The notes under the pieces: generated by a model
The model's input: the letters and a program-made list of their open reading frames with translations, nothing else
What the model was told of the DNA's origin: nothing
Database searches by the model: none
Program-made: the position numbers and the translations under genes
Source: Tabrizicola oligotrophica
Lineage (GTDB): Bacteria; Pseudomonadota; Alphaproteobacteria; Rhodobacterales; Rhodobacteraceae
Direction of reading: 5' to 3'
Length of the DNA: 64,000 bases
NCBI RefSeq assembly: GCF_011008935.1
Contig: NZ_JAAIVJ010000002.1
Location: forward strand, 426,775-490,774
Shown: positions 8,494 through 18,092 of the stretch, piece after piece
How the letters are laid out: the number at the start of each line of letters is the position of its first letter
Numbering within the stretch: position 1 is the stretch's first letter

Positions 8494-8955
8494 ATGGAGA
8501 TTGCCGGGATCGAGATTGCCGGGCGCATGCGGGGGATCTGCCCGATGCCGGGACGGACGGGCGATTATGCCGGTGACCTTGCCGCGCTTCTGTCCTGGCA
8601 ACCGGCGCTGGTGGTGACGCTGGCGGAGGCGGGCGAGATGGTCGCACGCGGCGCGGCATCCCTGCCGGCCGATCTGGCTGCAGCGGGGGTGGCGTGGCTG
8701 CACCTGCCGATCCCCGATTTCGGTACACCGCCTCGGGCCTTGCGCGCAGGCTGGCCCGAGATATCCCGGCGCCTGCTCGGGGCCGACCGCATGATCGTGC
8801 ATTGCATGGGGGGGTGCGGGCGGTCGGGGATGATCCTGTTGCGGCTGATGATCGACGCCGGTGAAGCCGCCGAGACCGCCCTTGCCCGCCTGCGCGCTGC
8901 CCGGCCCTGCGCGGTGGAGACCAAGGCGCAGATGGCCTGGGCCTTTGGGGCTTGA
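8494..8955 (+). CDS. Small protein-tyrosine/dual-specificity phosphatase
   Basis: 153-residue cysteine phosphatase. The P-loop is VHCMGGCGRSG with nucleophile C104 and R110, matching HCx5R, and D75 in LPIPDFGTP is the likely general acid. The size suits a stand-alone catalytic domain with no membrane segment. It is divergent from dnaX and lies 47 bp upstream of the molybdopterin gene on the same strand. Protein, nucleotide or lipid phosphate could be the substrate. Confidence 0.85.
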   Translation: MEIAGIEIAGRMRGICPMPGRTGDYAGDLAALLSWQPALVVTLAEAGEMVARGAASLPADLAAAGVAWLHLPIPDFGTPPRALRAGWPEISRRLLGADRMIVHCMGGCGRSGMILLRLMIDAGEAAETALARLRAARPCAVETKAQMAWAFGA

Positions 8956-9002
8956 AGCCCGCGCCATTCGGCGCGAAGGGTAGCAAAAGACCGGAGTTTG
9001 CC

Positions 9003-9530
9003 ATGGCAAAGATCGCCATCCTGACCGTTTCCGACCGAGCGAGCCGCGGCGAGTATGAAGACCGCGGCGGCCCGGCCTGCGAGGACTGGCTGCGCCGCGT
9101 CGTCACCAGCCCGGTCGAGATCCTGCGCCGGATCACCCCGGACGGCCGGGCCGAGGTGGCCGCCGCGCTGACCGATCTGGCCGACAGCTGGGGCGCCGAT
9201 CTGATCCTTGCCACCGGTGGCACCGGCCCTGCGCCCCGCGACCAGACGCCCGAAGCGGTGGCCGATGTCATCAGCTTTGACCTGCCGGGCTTTGGCGAGG
9301 CGATGCGGGCGGCCAATGGCAAGGTGGTGGCGACCGCCATCCTGTCGCGACAAGGCGCGGGGGTGCGGGGCCGCACGCTCATCATCACCCTGCCGGGCAG
9401 CCCGAATGCGATTTCCACGAGCCTTGAGGCGGTGTTCGCGGCCGTGCCCTATTGTCTCGACCTGATCGGCGCGGGACGGATCGAAACTGACCCGGCGCTC
9501 GTCAAGGCCCATCGTCCCAAGGGGGCGTGA
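9003..9530 (+). CDS. mog: Molybdopterin adenylyltransferase (MogA/MoaB family)
   Basis: 175-residue enzyme expected to adenylylate molybdopterin before molybdenum insertion. Visible motifs are ILTVSDRAS near the N-terminus, ATGGTGPAPRD in the middle, and LPGSPNA near the C-terminus, all part of the MPT-binding family. A frame opens 17 codons earlier but overlaps the phosphatase stop; the ATG at 9003 directly precedes the conserved AKIAILTVS. The moaD-moaE pair elsewhere in the window supplies earlier steps of the same pathway. Confidence 0.9.
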   Translation: MAKIAILTVSDRASRGEYEDRGGPACEDWLRRVVTSPVEILRRITPDGRAEVAAALTDLADSWGADLILATGGTGPAPRDQTPEAVADVISFDLPGFGEAMRAANGKVVATAILSRQGAGVRGRTLIITLPGSPNAISTSLEAVFAAVPYCLDLIGAGRIETDPALVKAHRPKGA

Positions 9531-9535
9531 CCAGG

Positions 9536-9643
9536 GCGATTTCCCTGCGGAAATCGCTTGCGGAATTCCGGAGAATTCCGCCCTGTCCGCCGCACACCGA
9601 CTGGCCCCGGGCGATTTCCCGACGGAATTCGCAGGAATTCCGT
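9536..9643. repeat. Cluster of tandem palindromes (REP-like)
   Basis: Three perfect hairpins occur in about 110 bp of intergenic DNA: GCGATTTCC/GGAAATCGC (9536-9557), GCGGAATTC/GAATTCCGC (9560-9581) and ACGGAATTC/GAATTCCGT (9622-9643), each with a 4-nt loop. A further GCGATTTCC at 9611-9619 repeats the first arm. They lie between the convergent molybdopterin and DUF4864 genes, the usual site for dispersed palindromic elements, and may also end both transcripts. Confidence 0.7.
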
Positions 9644-9646
9644 GGC

Positions 9647-10036
9647 TCAGGTGCCGGTCCCTGCGGCTTGCAGAAGCAGCACGGCGTTGATCTTCCAGCC
9701 GTCGGCGGTTTCCACCATCTGATAATCCAGCAGATAGGTCCGGCCGATGCCGTCGGTCAGCATCACCCGCTGCCAAAGGGTACCTGCCACCTCGCGCAGC
9801 CCCAGCATCTTCACCGCCGCGGGGCGGTGGACCATGGGATAACCGTGCGCCACCATGCGGCCAAAGTTCTCCGGAGTGCCGAAGAGGGCCTGGATGGAGG
9901 GCGATGCGAAGGTGAAGGCGGTGGCGAAATCATCGACCTTCAGCGCCTGAAGCTGGCTTTCGATGGTGGACCGGATCGGGGCCTCTTGCGCCGTGGCAGG
10001 CAGCGCGAAGAGCAGGCAGGCAAGGATGATGCGCAT
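9647..10036 (-). CDS. DUF4864 domain protein, exported
   Basis: 129-residue protein with a clear signal peptide (MRIILACLLFALPATAQ, cleavage expected after ATA or nearby). The mature part resembles DUF4864: repeated short helices, then YLLDYQMVETADGWKINAV, as in small cystatin/SnoaL-like folds. GGGAGGG precedes the ATG. Likely periplasmic; no enzymatic role is known for the family. Confidence 0.75.
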   Translation of the reverse strand: MRIILACLLFALPATAQEAPIRSTIESQLQALKVDDFATAFTFASPSIQALFGTPENFGRMVAHGYPMVHRPAAVKMLGLREVAGTLWQRVMLTDGIGRTYLLDYQMVETADGWKINAVLLLQAAGTGT

Positions 10037-10132
10037 GAAACCCTCCCTTTGCGTAGCAGGGAAGGTAGGGCGAATTCAGAAAAGGAAATGCCCGGACCTC
10101 GCGGTCCGGGCCCCGTTGTGCCTGCGCCGGGT

Positions 10133-11713
10133 TCAGCCGACCAAGGCGCCGGACAAGCCCTTGTCGATCAGGGCGATGCTTTCCTCGATCCCATAGAGCG
10201 CAATGAAACCGCCGAAGCGCGGGCCGTCGGAGGCACCCAGCAGCACCTCGTAGAGCGCCTTGAACCAGTCGCGCAGCGGCTCGAAGCCGTGGTCCTTGCC
10301 GACGGCGAAGACCATGGATTGCAGCGCCTCGTCATCCAGCCCGCCGGTCCAGCCGGACAGCCGGGCGCGCAGGTCTGCCATGGCGGCGCGTTCGGCGTCG
10401 GTCGGCGGGCGGAACTTCCGCGTCGGCGCGATCTTGTCGGCATAGTAGCGCACGGCAAAGCCGGCGGCGGCGTCGAGATCGGGGTTCTTCTCGGGCGAGG
10501 CCTCGGGGGCATAGCGCTTGATGAAGCCCCAGAGCCCCTTGGCATCCTTGGCGCCCGCCACCGAGGCGAGATTCAGCAGCATGGAGAACGGCACCACCAT
10601 ATGCGAGGCCGGCGGCTTGCCGTTGTGGATGTGCCAGACCGGGTTGTTGGCCTGTGCGTCGATGTCTTGCGTCGGATAGGCGCGCAGTTGCTGGTGGTAT
10701 TCGTCCACCGCGCGCGGGATCACGTCAAAATGCATCCGCTTGGCGGTTTTCGGCTTTTGATACATGAAATAGGACAGGCTTTCGGTCGCCGCATAGCTCA
10801 GCCATTCGTCGATGGTCAGGCCGTTGCCCTTGGATTTCGAGATCTTCTGGCCGACATCGTCGAGGAACAGCTCATAGGTCATGTGGTTGGGCTTGCGCCC
10901 GCCCAGAACCTCGCAAATCCCGTCATAGATCGGGGTATTGGTCGAATGGTCCTTGCCATACATTTCAAAGTCGACATCCAGCGCGGCCCAGCGGGCTCCG
11001 AAGTCGGGCTTCCATTGCAGCTTCACATGGCCGCCGGTGACGGGCAGGGTCCATTCGCGACCGTCCTCGTCATCGAAGGTGATGGTGTGGTTCACCGCGT
11101 CCACGTTCTTCATCGGCACATAAAGCACCCGGCCGGTTTCGGGGTGGATCGGCAGGAAGCAGGAATAGGTCTGCTGGCGTTCGTCGCGCAAGGAGGCCAG
11201 CATGATCTTCATGATGGCGTCATAGCGTTCGGTCGCCAGTTTCAGCGTGTCGTCGAAGCGGCCGGACTTGTAGAATTCGGTTGCCGAGATGAACTCGTAT
11301 TCGAAGCCGAAGGTGTCGAGGAAGCGGCGCAGCATGGCGTTGTTGTGGTGGCCGAAGCTGTCGAACTCGCCATATGGGTCGGGCACCGAAGTCAGCGGCT
11401 TTTGCATGTGCTGGCGCAGCATGTCCTGCTGCGGCACATTTTCCGGCACCTTGCGCATGCCGTCGACGTCGTCGGAAAAGCAGATCAGCCGGGTCGGGAT
11501 GTCGGAAATTACCTCGAAGGCGCGGCGGATCATCGTGGTGCGGGCCACTTCGCCAAAGGTGCCGATATGGGGCAGGCCCGAGGGGCCATAGCCGGTTTCG
11601 AACAGCACATAGCCCTTTTCCGGGGCCTTCTTTTCGTAGCGTTTGAGAACGGCGCGGGCTTCTTCGAAAGGCCAGGCCTTGGACTTCATCGCGGCATCAC
11701 GGAGCGCGGTCAT
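10133..11713 (-). CDS. lysS: Lysyl-tRNA synthetase, class I
   Basis: 526-residue class I LysRS, the archaeal-type enzyme used by most alphaproteobacteria in place of class II. The HIGH-type motif is PHIGT (48-52) after GYGPSG, and the KMSKS motif is KISKSKG at 290-296. Two in-frame ATGs lie at 11719 and 11713; GAGGAA abuts the first but is 7 nt from the second, so the second is chosen. A longer frame to 11776 adds non-conserved residues. Transcribed divergently from the TerB-like gene. Confidence 0.95.
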   Translation of the reverse strand: MTALRDAAMKSKAWPFEEARAVLKRYEKKAPEKGYVLFETGYGPSGLPHIGTFGEVARTTMIRRAFEVISDIPTRLICFSDDVDGMRKVPENVPQQDMLRQHMQKPLTSVPDPYGEFDSFGHHNNAMLRRFLDTFGFEYEFISATEFYKSGRFDDTLKLATERYDAIMKIMLASLRDERQQTYSCFLPIHPETGRVLYVPMKNVDAVNHTITFDDEDGREWTLPVTGGHVKLQWKPDFGARWAALDVDFEMYGKDHSTNTPIYDGICEVLGGRKPNHMTYELFLDDVGQKISKSKGNGLTIDEWLSYAATESLSYFMYQKPKTAKRMHFDVIPRAVDEYHQQLRAYPTQDIDAQANNPVWHIHNGKPPASHMVVPFSMLLNLASVAGAKDAKGLWGFIKRYAPEASPEKNPDLDAAAGFAVRYYADKIAPTRKFRPPTDAERAAMADLRARLSGWTGGLDDEALQSMVFAVGKDHGFEPLRDWFKALYEVLLGASDGPRFGGFIALYGIEESIALIDKGLSGALVG

Positions 11714-11824
11714 GGTCATTTCCTCAAACGCCGCCGAAACCCCATGTTCTGGCGGGTTTTCGTGCCATATTGCCATGGGCGCGGGCCGTCAATAATCTCG
11801 CCGCAGATGCAAAGGGATTTGATC

Positions 11825-12244
11825 ATGTCTGATACGGCGGCGATGTCACCTCAGGATGCACTGGTGGCGGTGATGGTGGCCGCTTCGGCGAGCGACCAGA
11901 ACATGCGCACGGCGGAACTGGTGGCCATTCAGCGCATGGTCAACCACATGCCGATCTTTGCCGAATATGACGCCGACCGCATCCGCCGCATCAGCCAGAC
12001 GGTCTTTGACCTGTTCGAAGAGGAGGACGGGCTGGATGCGCTGTTCGGCCTGATCCGCGAGGCGCTGCCCGAGCGGCTGAACGAAACTGCCTATGCGCTG
12101 GCCTGCGATGTGGTCACGGCCGACGGCAAGCACTCGCAGGTCGAGTTGCGCATGCTGGAGGAGGTGCGCGAGGAGCTGCACATCGACCGGCTGCATGCGG
12201 CGGCGATCGAATGGGGCGCGCGGGTGCGCCACATGACGCCCTGA
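11825..12244 (+). CDS. TerB-like (tellurite-resistance-type) domain protein
   Basis: 139-residue helical protein. Two similar halves carry the TerB acidic pattern: SASDQNMRTAE near residue 22 and VTADGKHSQVE near residue 98, each resembling the D-x-D/E metal-binding loop followed by E. The domain probably binds divalent metal and occurs in many stress and membrane contexts, not only tellurite resistance. AAAGGGA precedes the ATG. It stands alone, divergent from lysS. Confidence 0.75.
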   Translation: MSDTAAMSPQDALVAVMVAASASDQNMRTAELVAIQRMVNHMPIFAEYDADRIRRISQTVFDLFEEEDGLDALFGLIREALPERLNETAYALACDVVTADGKHSQVELRMLEEVREELHIDRLHAAAIEWGARVRHMTP

Positions 12245-12272
12245 GCGGCGACGCCGCAAGGCGGGCAAGGGG

Positions 12273-12905
12273 TCAGGCCGTAAGCCCGGCCATGCGCGCA
12301 CCCTGCAGCAGGTCGCTGGCAAGGTGATGCGACCAGCGGCCAGTGACCGGGCCGACATCCGGCACCTGCACCACGGTGCAACCGGCGCGGTGTGCAGCCT
12401 CTGCCCCGGTTTCGCTGTCTTCGAACACCAGACAACGCGCGGGGGACACCCCCAGCCGTTCCGCAGCCAGCAGGTAGGGTTCGGGCGAGGGCTTGGGCCG
12501 GGTTACATCGGCCAGCGTCACCACAGTGGCAAAATGCTGTCTCAGCCCGGTCACCCGCAGCTTGTGATGCGCCTCGGCCTCGCCTGACGAGGTGACAAGC
12601 GCCATGGGGCAATGGCGGGCTTGCAGCAGGTGCAGCGCGCCGGGTTTCAGCGGCAGGTCGCGGTCGATGGCAGCGGAAAAGGCGTGATGCCAGCGGTCCT
12701 GAAGGCCCTTCTGGTCCAGCGTCGGCAAGGCCGCCCCGATGATGCCGGCCGCAGTGGGAAGATCGACGCCGACTAGGCGCTGCATGAAGCTGCGGTCAAC
12801 CGGGTGGCCCATGGCGGCAAAGGCGGCCATGCCGGTGGTCAGCGCCACGGTTTCGGTGTCGATCAGGGTGCCGTCCAGATCGAAAAGCAAGGCGTCGTAG
12901 GACAT
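12273..12905 (-). CDS. HAD-superfamily phosphatase (beta-phosphoglucomutase-like)
   Basis: 210-residue haloacid-dehalogenase hydrolase. Motif I is FDLDGTLIDTE (nucleophile D9, acid D11), motif II is LVTSSGEAEA, and motif III/IV is KPSPEPYL followed by FEDSETGAEAA. The helical cap insert after motif I puts it in the subclass of phosphoglycolate phosphatase and beta-phosphoglucomutase. The substrate is not identifiable. It lies 39 bp downstream of the nucleotidase gene on the same strand, suggesting joint expression in phosphate or nucleotide salvage. Confidence 0.88.
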   Translation of the reverse strand: MSYDALLFDLDGTLIDTETVALTTGMAAFAAMGHPVDRSFMQRLVGVDLPTAAGIIGAALPTLDQKGLQDRWHHAFSAAIDRDLPLKPGALHLLQARHCPMALVTSSGEAEAHHKLRVTGLRQHFATVVTLADVTRPKPSPEPYLLAAERLGVSPARCLVFEDSETGAEAAHRAGCTVVQVPDVGPVTGRWSHHLASDLLQGARMAGLTA

Positions 12906-12944
12906 GGGCCAACCCGTTTGCGCGTCGATGAGCGCCTTAGCCGA

Positions 12945-14846
12945 TCAAAGTCGCAGGCGAAAGCGCAGAAAGCCCGTGGGTTGCAGGCCCATGACCTCGA
13001 GCCCGGCGATGTCCTTGGCAAGTTCCGCCGCCCCGGGCGCGGTGTCGAAGGTAACGGTTGTGCCGGGCATGGGTGCAAACCCCCAGTCGGCGGCGCCAGT
13101 CGGGGCGACGCGGCCGGTCTGCGCCACATGGTCTTGCAGGATGCGCCGCAGGTGCCGGGCCTGCTCCAGCACCACGCGGGCGGGCTCGGTGCCGGCAAAG
13201 CCCGCGCCGCCGCTGGAGCGATAGCTGTTGGTGACCAGCACGAATTCTTCATCCGGGGCGACCGGCCGTCCCAGACGGGACATCCCGGTCACGCGCCGGG
13301 AGGCGGGATTGACCTGGCGGCCAAGGCAGTCGAAGCGCGCGGGCTGCGACAGGTCGATGCGGAAGGTCAGGCCGTGGATCATGTCAAAGTTGTAGGCCGG
13401 GAAATCGGGGTCGATCAGCGGGCTGTCCTCGGTGCCCGGGGCAATCCGGTTGAACAGGCTGACCGAGCGTTCAAGCCAGTCGGCCAGCTCACGCCCGGTG
13501 ATCCGCAATGCCACCGGGCTGTTGGGGTGGATGTAAAGGTCGGCGATGTTGCGGGCCGTCAGCGGGCCGGGCGGGATCGCGGTATAGTTTCCCGGCCCGC
13601 CCCGCCCTCCGGCCTTGAAGGGCGCGACCGCAACCAGCATCGGCAAGGCGGCCTCGGGCTTTCCGTTCAGCGCGCGGCGCATGTTCCGCATCTGCGCCTC
13701 GGCCAGCAGGGTTTGCACCGGGCTGTGGCCGATCAGCGCGAAATAGGAGTGCAACGCAACCGCGCATTCCCCGACCGGAATCGCGGCCTGCGCGCGCATC
13801 GCCGCAAGATCTTCGGCCGCCGAGGCGGCAATCGCCGCGTCGGTCTGGACAAGGGCCTCGACCAGCCCCTGCGGGCCGCGACGACGCGAGACGGGACGCA
13901 CTTCGGTCCGGTGGCCCGCCACGCGCCAGCCCGACCCGTCATGATCCAGCGACAGGTCGATCACCCCAAGATGCGAGCCGAAGAAACCCGGCATCACCAG
14001 CGGCCGTGCCGGCCGGCCCCCGCCTTCGCCGGGAAAGGCCTGATGGGTATGGCCGGCAATCACCGCGTCGATCCCGTCGAGCGCGCTGAGGGCTGCCGAG
14101 ACATTCTCGTCCGCATCCTCGCACACCCCGTCGCCAAGGCCGGAATGCGACAGGGCGATCACCAGATCGGCCCCGGCCCGGCGCAGGCGTGGCACCTCGG
14201 CGCGGGCCGCGGCCAGAATTCCGCGCGCGGCCAGCGTGCCGGCCATGTGCCGCCGTTCCCACAGCGCGGTCTGGGGCGGCAGGAAGCCAAGGACACCGAT
14301 CACCAGCCGGTGCTGCTGGCCGTGCTGATCGGTCAGAACGCGGTGCAGCAGGATCTGGCGCGGCAGGTAGGCACGCCGTTTGCCATCTGCCGGGTTGATC
14401 CGGTCAAGGTTGGTGGCCACAACCGGAAACTCGGCCTGCGACAGCGCCCGACGCAGATGCCCCAGCCCGTTGGACAATTCGTGATTGCCCAGCGTCGCGG
14501 CGTCATAGCCCAGCCGGTTCATTCCCGCGATCATGGGGTGACGATGGCTGCGGTCCTGTTCGGCGACCTCGGTGGCGTGGTCTGACAGCGGACTGCCGTT
14601 CAGGAAATCGCCATTGTCCAGAAGCAGACTGCCCGGCACCTCGGCGCGGGCCTGGGCGATCAGGCTGGCCACCTGCGCCAACCCGCGATCGGGCGCGGGG
14701 CGGTCGGCGAGGTCATCCCAGGGCAGGATATGGGCGTGCAGGTCAGAAGTGGCAAGCAAACGCAAGAGCAGGCGCGGCCTTTCCTTGTCCGGCGTCAGGG
14801 AGGGGTCTGCAAACGGCTCGGGAAGGGAATGTTGCGTTCTCACCAT
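12945..14846 (-). CDS. CpdB-like 2',3'-cyclic-nucleotide phosphodiesterase/3'-nucleotidase
   Basis: 633-residue bimetallic phosphoesterase of the 5'-nucleotidase family. Metal-binding motifs appear in order: TSDLHAHILPWD, LDNGDFLNG, LGNHELSNG and GHTHQAFPG. The C-terminal half has the 5'-nucleotidase substrate domain, including YNFDMIHGL. No signal peptide is obvious with either candidate start, unlike periplasmic CpdB, so location is uncertain. The ATG at 14846 follows GAAAGG by 5 nt and is preferred over a GTG eight codons earlier. Confidence 0.85.
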   Translation of the reverse strand: MVRTQHSLPEPFADPSLTPDKERPRLLLRLLATSDLHAHILPWDDLADRPAPDRGLAQVASLIAQARAEVPGSLLLDNGDFLNGSPLSDHATEVAEQDRSHRHPMIAGMNRLGYDAATLGNHELSNGLGHLRRALSQAEFPVVATNLDRINPADGKRRAYLPRQILLHRVLTDQHGQQHRLVIGVLGFLPPQTALWERRHMAGTLAARGILAAARAEVPRLRRAGADLVIALSHSGLGDGVCEDADENVSAALSALDGIDAVIAGHTHQAFPGEGGGRPARPLVMPGFFGSHLGVIDLSLDHDGSGWRVAGHRTEVRPVSRRRGPQGLVEALVQTDAAIAASAAEDLAAMRAQAAIPVGECAVALHSYFALIGHSPVQTLLAEAQMRNMRRALNGKPEAALPMLVAVAPFKAGGRGGPGNYTAIPPGPLTARNIADLYIHPNSPVALRITGRELADWLERSVSLFNRIAPGTEDSPLIDPDFPAYNFDMIHGLTFRIDLSQPARFDCLGRQVNPASRRVTGMSRLGRPVAPDEEFVLVTNSYRSSGGAGFAGTEPARVVLEQARHLRRILQDHVAQTGRVAPTGAADWGFAPMPGTTVTFDTAPGAAELAKDIAGLEVMGLQPTGFLRFRLRL

Positions 14847-15048
14847 CGACCTTTCAGGATCACGCGGCACCGGCTTGGGCGCATCTTGCAGGGATGTCGC
14901 AAACTGGCTTTGATCCAGATGAATTCTGGCAACAATTTTCTCCCTTTAGTTGCAAAAATGACAATCCTGTCGCCTGAGATCAGGATTTGATCTTGCGGGC
15001 CGCTTCGTGCCAGATGCCGCGGCGGGAACCGGCTTGGGGATGGCGGAC

Positions 15049-16002
15049 ATGCACGACGACGCGACGCTTGTCTTCGGAGCCTCCGGGCTTGACCGTGCCG
15101 CTGCCCTGCGGGCGAAACCGGAGGAGATCGCCCGCGCCTGGGCGGTGGGCCGCGTGCTGCCGGTCTGGCGCGGCAAGCCTCTGTTTGCGGCAGAGGGCGC
15201 GCTGTGCTGGGTCGGCCCGGACCATCCGGTACTGGCAGGCAGCGCGCCGGCGGTCTTTCTGGGGCTTGAGGAAGACGGGCAGGCAAGCTTTGCCGCCGAC
15301 CTGTCCGACTGGGAGCCGGAAAGCGGCGAGACGGCCGAGCAGTCCTTCTTCGATCAAAGCCGCCAGCCGCATCCCGCGCTTGGGTCAGGTCCGGGGTTCG
15401 AGGATCTGCGCAACGCCATGACCCGGCTTGCCCCGCGCGAGGCCGAGCTTGCCGCCACGGCGCGGGCCGTGCTGCACTGGCATCGGTCGCACCGGTTCTG
15501 CGCCGCCTGCGGCGCGCGGTCCGAGATGGCGCAGGCCGGTTGGCAAAGGCTTTGTCCGGCCTGTGGCGCGCAGCATTTCCCGCGCACCGATCCGGTGGTC
15601 ATCATGCTGGTGACGCATGGCAACCGGGTGCTGCTGGGCCGCAATGCGGTCTGGCCCGAGGGGATGTATTCGCTGCTGGCAGGGTTCGTCGAACCGGGCG
15701 AGACGGTCGAGGCGGCGGTGCGCCGCGAAGTGCTGGAGGAAACCGGCGTCCGGGTCGGTCCGGTGCGCTATCTGGCAAGCCAGCCCTGGCCCTTTCCCGC
15801 CAACCTGATGCTTGGCGCGCAGGGCGAGGCGGTCTCGGACACCATCACGCTTGATCCGGCGGAGTTGCAGGACGCGCTTTGGATCGGCCGGGAGGAGTTG
15901 CTTCAGGTCTTTGCCGGTCGGCATGCGCGGATCAGGCCGCCGCGAAAAGGCGCGATTGCCGAGTTTCTGATGCGCAATTGGCTTGCGGATCGGCTGCGTT
16001 GA
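15049..16002 (+). CDS. nudC: NAD(H) pyrophosphatase NudC, Nudix family
   Basis: About 317 residues. It hydrolyses NADH or decaps NAD-RNA to NMN and AMP. A four-cysteine zinc ribbon (FCAACG, then LCPACG) lies mid-protein, followed by the Nudix box beginning GFVEPGETVEAA and containing REVLEETG, then the SQPWPFPANLM signature of NudC. The start is uncertain: ATGs at 15007, 15040 and 15049 are in frame, and the last best matches the short N-terminus before GASGLDRAA usual in relatives. Confidence 0.9.
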   Translation: MHDDATLVFGASGLDRAAALRAKPEEIARAWAVGRVLPVWRGKPLFAAEGALCWVGPDHPVLAGSAPAVFLGLEEDGQASFAADLSDWEPESGETAEQSFFDQSRQPHPALGSGPGFEDLRNAMTRLAPREAELAATARAVLHWHRSHRFCAACGARSEMAQAGWQRLCPACGAQHFPRTDPVVIMLVTHGNRVLLGRNAVWPEGMYSLLAGFVEPGETVEAAVRREVLEETGVRVGPVRYLASQPWPFPANLMLGAQGEAVSDTITLDPAELQDALWIGREELLQVFAGRHARIRPPRKGAIAEFLMRNWLADRLR

Positions 16003-16054
16003 CGCCAGATTCCCGCCACCATGCGGCCCCGCCGCCCGAGCAGACGGATGGAAG

Positions 16055-16531
16055 ATGAAACTGGCCACCAAGAAAGACATCGAAGCTCCGATTGCACAGG
16101 TCTGGGCCGCGGTGTCCGATCATGAGGCCTGGGAGCGCGCCGCGATGCGCCGTGGCGTCGAGGTGGAGCGCACCGACAAACTGCGCAGCCCCGGTCCCGG
16201 CATGGCCTGGACCTCGCGCTTCAGCTTTCGCGGCCGGGACCGCAAGGCGGATCTGCAGGTGACCGAGATGACCGGCCCGGGCGCCATGGGGTTTACCGTG
16301 GTGTCGGATGCGATCGAAGCGGTCTCGCGCGTCGAACTGATCGAGATGAGCGCCAGGCGCACCCGCCTGCATCTGACCTCCGAGATCAAGCCGCGCTCGC
16401 TCGGCGCGCGGCTGTTCCTGCAATCGCTGCGCCTGGCCCGTGCCAAGGTGGAGCGGAAGTTCGATGCCAAGGTCGGTCAGCTTGCCGCCGATCTGGAAGC
16501 CAGGGCCAAGGCCATCGCGCGGCGCGGCTGA
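16055..16531 (+). CDS. SRPBCC/START-like ligand-binding protein
   Basis: 158-residue protein of the SRPBCC helix-grip fold. The N-terminus KKDIEAPIAQVWAAVSDHEAWER is the classic first strand and helix of coenzyme-Q-binding or polyketide-cyclase-like members. The final 40 residues form a long charged helix. There is no membrane segment. The ATG at 16055 is preferred over an upstream start that overlaps non-conserved sequence. It follows nudC by 52 bp on the same strand. The ligand is unknown. Confidence 0.75.
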   Translation: MKLATKKDIEAPIAQVWAAVSDHEAWERAAMRRGVEVERTDKLRSPGPGMAWTSRFSFRGRDRKADLQVTEMTGPGAMGFTVVSDAIEAVSRVELIEMSARRTRLHLTSEIKPRSLGARLFLQSLRLARAKVERKFDAKVGQLAADLEARAKAIARRG

Positions 16532-16567
16532 GGCGCCGACCCGCCTTTGGTTCCGCGGCCTTGCGGA

Positions 16568-17398
16568 TCAGCCGCGCACGCGGTCCGAGGGGTAGACGCC
16601 CAGAATCTTCACCTTGGTGGTGAAATAGGCCAGTTCTTCCAGCGCCAGTTTCACGTTGGCATCCTCGGGGTGGCCTTCGATGTCGGCGTAGAACTCGGTG
16701 GCGGTGAAGGTGCCGCCGACCATGTAGCTTTCCAGCTTCGTCATGTTCACGCCATTGGTGGCAAAGCCGCCCATCGCCTTGTAAAGCGCCGCCGGAATGT
16801 TGCGCACCCGGAAGGTGAAGGTGGTGATCATCCGCTCGGCCCGGCGGGAATGGTCGGCCTCGCGCGCCATCACCAGAAAGCGGGTGGTGTTGTTCTTGTG
16901 GTCCTCGATGTGGCGGGCCAGCACGTCCAGCCCGTAGATCTTGGCGGCCAGCTCGCTGGCCAGCGCGGCGCGGGTCTTGTCGCCGGCCTCGGCCACTTCG
17001 CGGGCGGCGCGGGCATTGTCGGAGCTGACCTTGCCCTTGATGCCGTGGTCCTTCAGAAAGCCCGCGCATTGCGGCAGGATGACCACATGGCCATGGGCTT
17101 CCGTCACATTGTCCAGCTTGGCGCCCTTGACCCCCAGCAGGTTGACATGGACGCGCACGAAGGCCTCGTCCACGATATGCAGGCCGGCCTTCGGCAATAG
17201 CGAATGCACGTCGGCCACCCGGCCATAGGTGGAGTTTTCCACCGCCAGCACGCCCAGATCCACCGCGCCCGAGCGGGTCATTTCAACCACATCCTCGAAG
17301 GTCTGGCAGGGAACCGGGGTGAAGTCGGGTCTGGCCTGAGCGCAGGCCTGATGGGAATAGGCCCCAAGTTCTCCCTGAAATGCGATGCGCCCCGACAT
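16568..17398 (-). CDS. pheA: Prephenate dehydratase
   Basis: 276-residue stand-alone prephenate dehydratase, converting prephenate to phenylpyruvate for phenylalanine synthesis. It starts with FQGELGAYSH, has the substrate motif NNTTRF near residue 175, and ends with an ACT regulatory domain (FRVRNIPAALYKAMGGFATN, then LESYM in place of the common ESRP). There is no chorismate mutase domain. An upstream GTG at 17404 is possible, but GGAG is 9 nt from the ATG and only 3 nt from the GTG. Confidence 0.95.
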   Translation of the reverse strand: MSGRIAFQGELGAYSHQACAQARPDFTPVPCQTFEDVVEMTRSGAVDLGVLAVENSTYGRVADVHSLLPKAGLHIVDEAFVRVHVNLLGVKGAKLDNVTEAHGHVVILPQCAGFLKDHGIKGKVSSDNARAAREVAEAGDKTRAALASELAAKIYGLDVLARHIEDHKNNTTRFLVMAREADHSRRAERMITTFTFRVRNIPAALYKAMGGFATNGVNMTKLESYMVGGTFTATEFYADIEGHPEDANVKLALEELAYFTTKVKILGVYPSDRVRG

Positions 17399-17456
17399 TT
17401 TCACAGGCTCCGTGACAAATTGGCCCGAATTGGGCGATTGGTCGCGCTACTACACC

Positions 17457-17486
17457 TTGAAACCGATATGGGGAAGCGGGTAGATA
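17457..17486 (+). promoter_or_regulatory. Candidate sigma-70 promoter for cycY
   Basis: TTGAAA at 17457-17462 and TAGATA at 17481-17486 are 18 bp apart and end 57 bp before the cycY start, in the divergent gap with pheA. The match to the TTGACA/TATAAT pattern is fair. Confidence 0.45.
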
Positions 17487-17543
17487 GCGCGGAATTCTGC
17501 AGTCAAGGCCAGCAGACAGGCCAGCCGAGAGGGAAGGCGAGAC

Positions 17544-18068
17544 ATGTTCGATACGATGACCGTGACCAAAGTGACCGGGGCCATCTGCGGCTCGCTTCTG
17601 GTTTACCTGTTTGCTTCCTGGGCGTCTGATGCGCTCTATGCCACCGCCCCTGCCGCCCATGGCGACGAGGAAGTGGCGCAGGCCTATTCCATTGACACCG
17701 GCGCCGAAGCGGCCACGACCGAGGCTGCCGCCGAAGGCCCGGCATTCGCCGATGTGTTCGCCGCTGCCGATGCCGCCGCTGGCGAGAAGGTGTTCGGCAA
17801 GTGCAAGGCCTGCCACAAGCTTGACGGCTCGGATGGCACCGGCCCGCACCTGAACGGCGTGGTGAACCGCGCCAAGGGGTCGGTTGGCGGTTTCGGCTAT
17901 TCCGACGGGATGCTGGCGATGGCCAGCGAAAGCTGGACGCCGGAAAACCTCGATGCCTTCCTGACCAACCCCAAGGGCTATGTCGCCGGCACCAAGATGT
18001 CTTTCGCCGGTCTGCCCAAGGTCGAAGATCGCGCCAACCTCATCAAGTATCTCGAATCGAACCCCTGA
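17544..18068 (+). CDS. cycY: Membrane-anchored cytochrome c-y
   Basis: 174-residue c-type cytochrome that carries electrons from the bc1 complex to oxidases or a photosynthetic reaction centre. The N-terminal segment (residues about 8-32) is an uncleaved membrane anchor, followed by an acidic, Ala/Glu-rich flexible linker (about 38-68). The haem site is CKACH with C87, C90 and H91; M152 in [10 protein letters not shown] is the sixth ligand. The MFDTMTVTK start and overall layout closely match Rhodobacter CycY as I recall it. A strong terminator follows. Confidence 0.95.
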   Translation: MFDTMTVTKVTGAICGSLLVYLFASWASDALYATAPAAHGDEEVAQAYSIDTGAEAATTEAAAEGPAFADVFAAADAAAGEKVFGKCKACHKLDGSDGTGPHLNGVVNRAKGSVGGFGYSDGMLAMASESWTPENLDAFLTNPKGYVAGTKMSFAGLPKVEDRANLIKYLESNP

Positions 18069-18092
18069 TCGCAGGACGGTTCCAACGGAAAT

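Noticed and set aside
9527..12244. Open frame of 905 codons on the plus strand spanning lysS
   Set aside because: Antisense to class I lysS and DUF4864; only its last part, the TerB-like gene from 11825, is coding.
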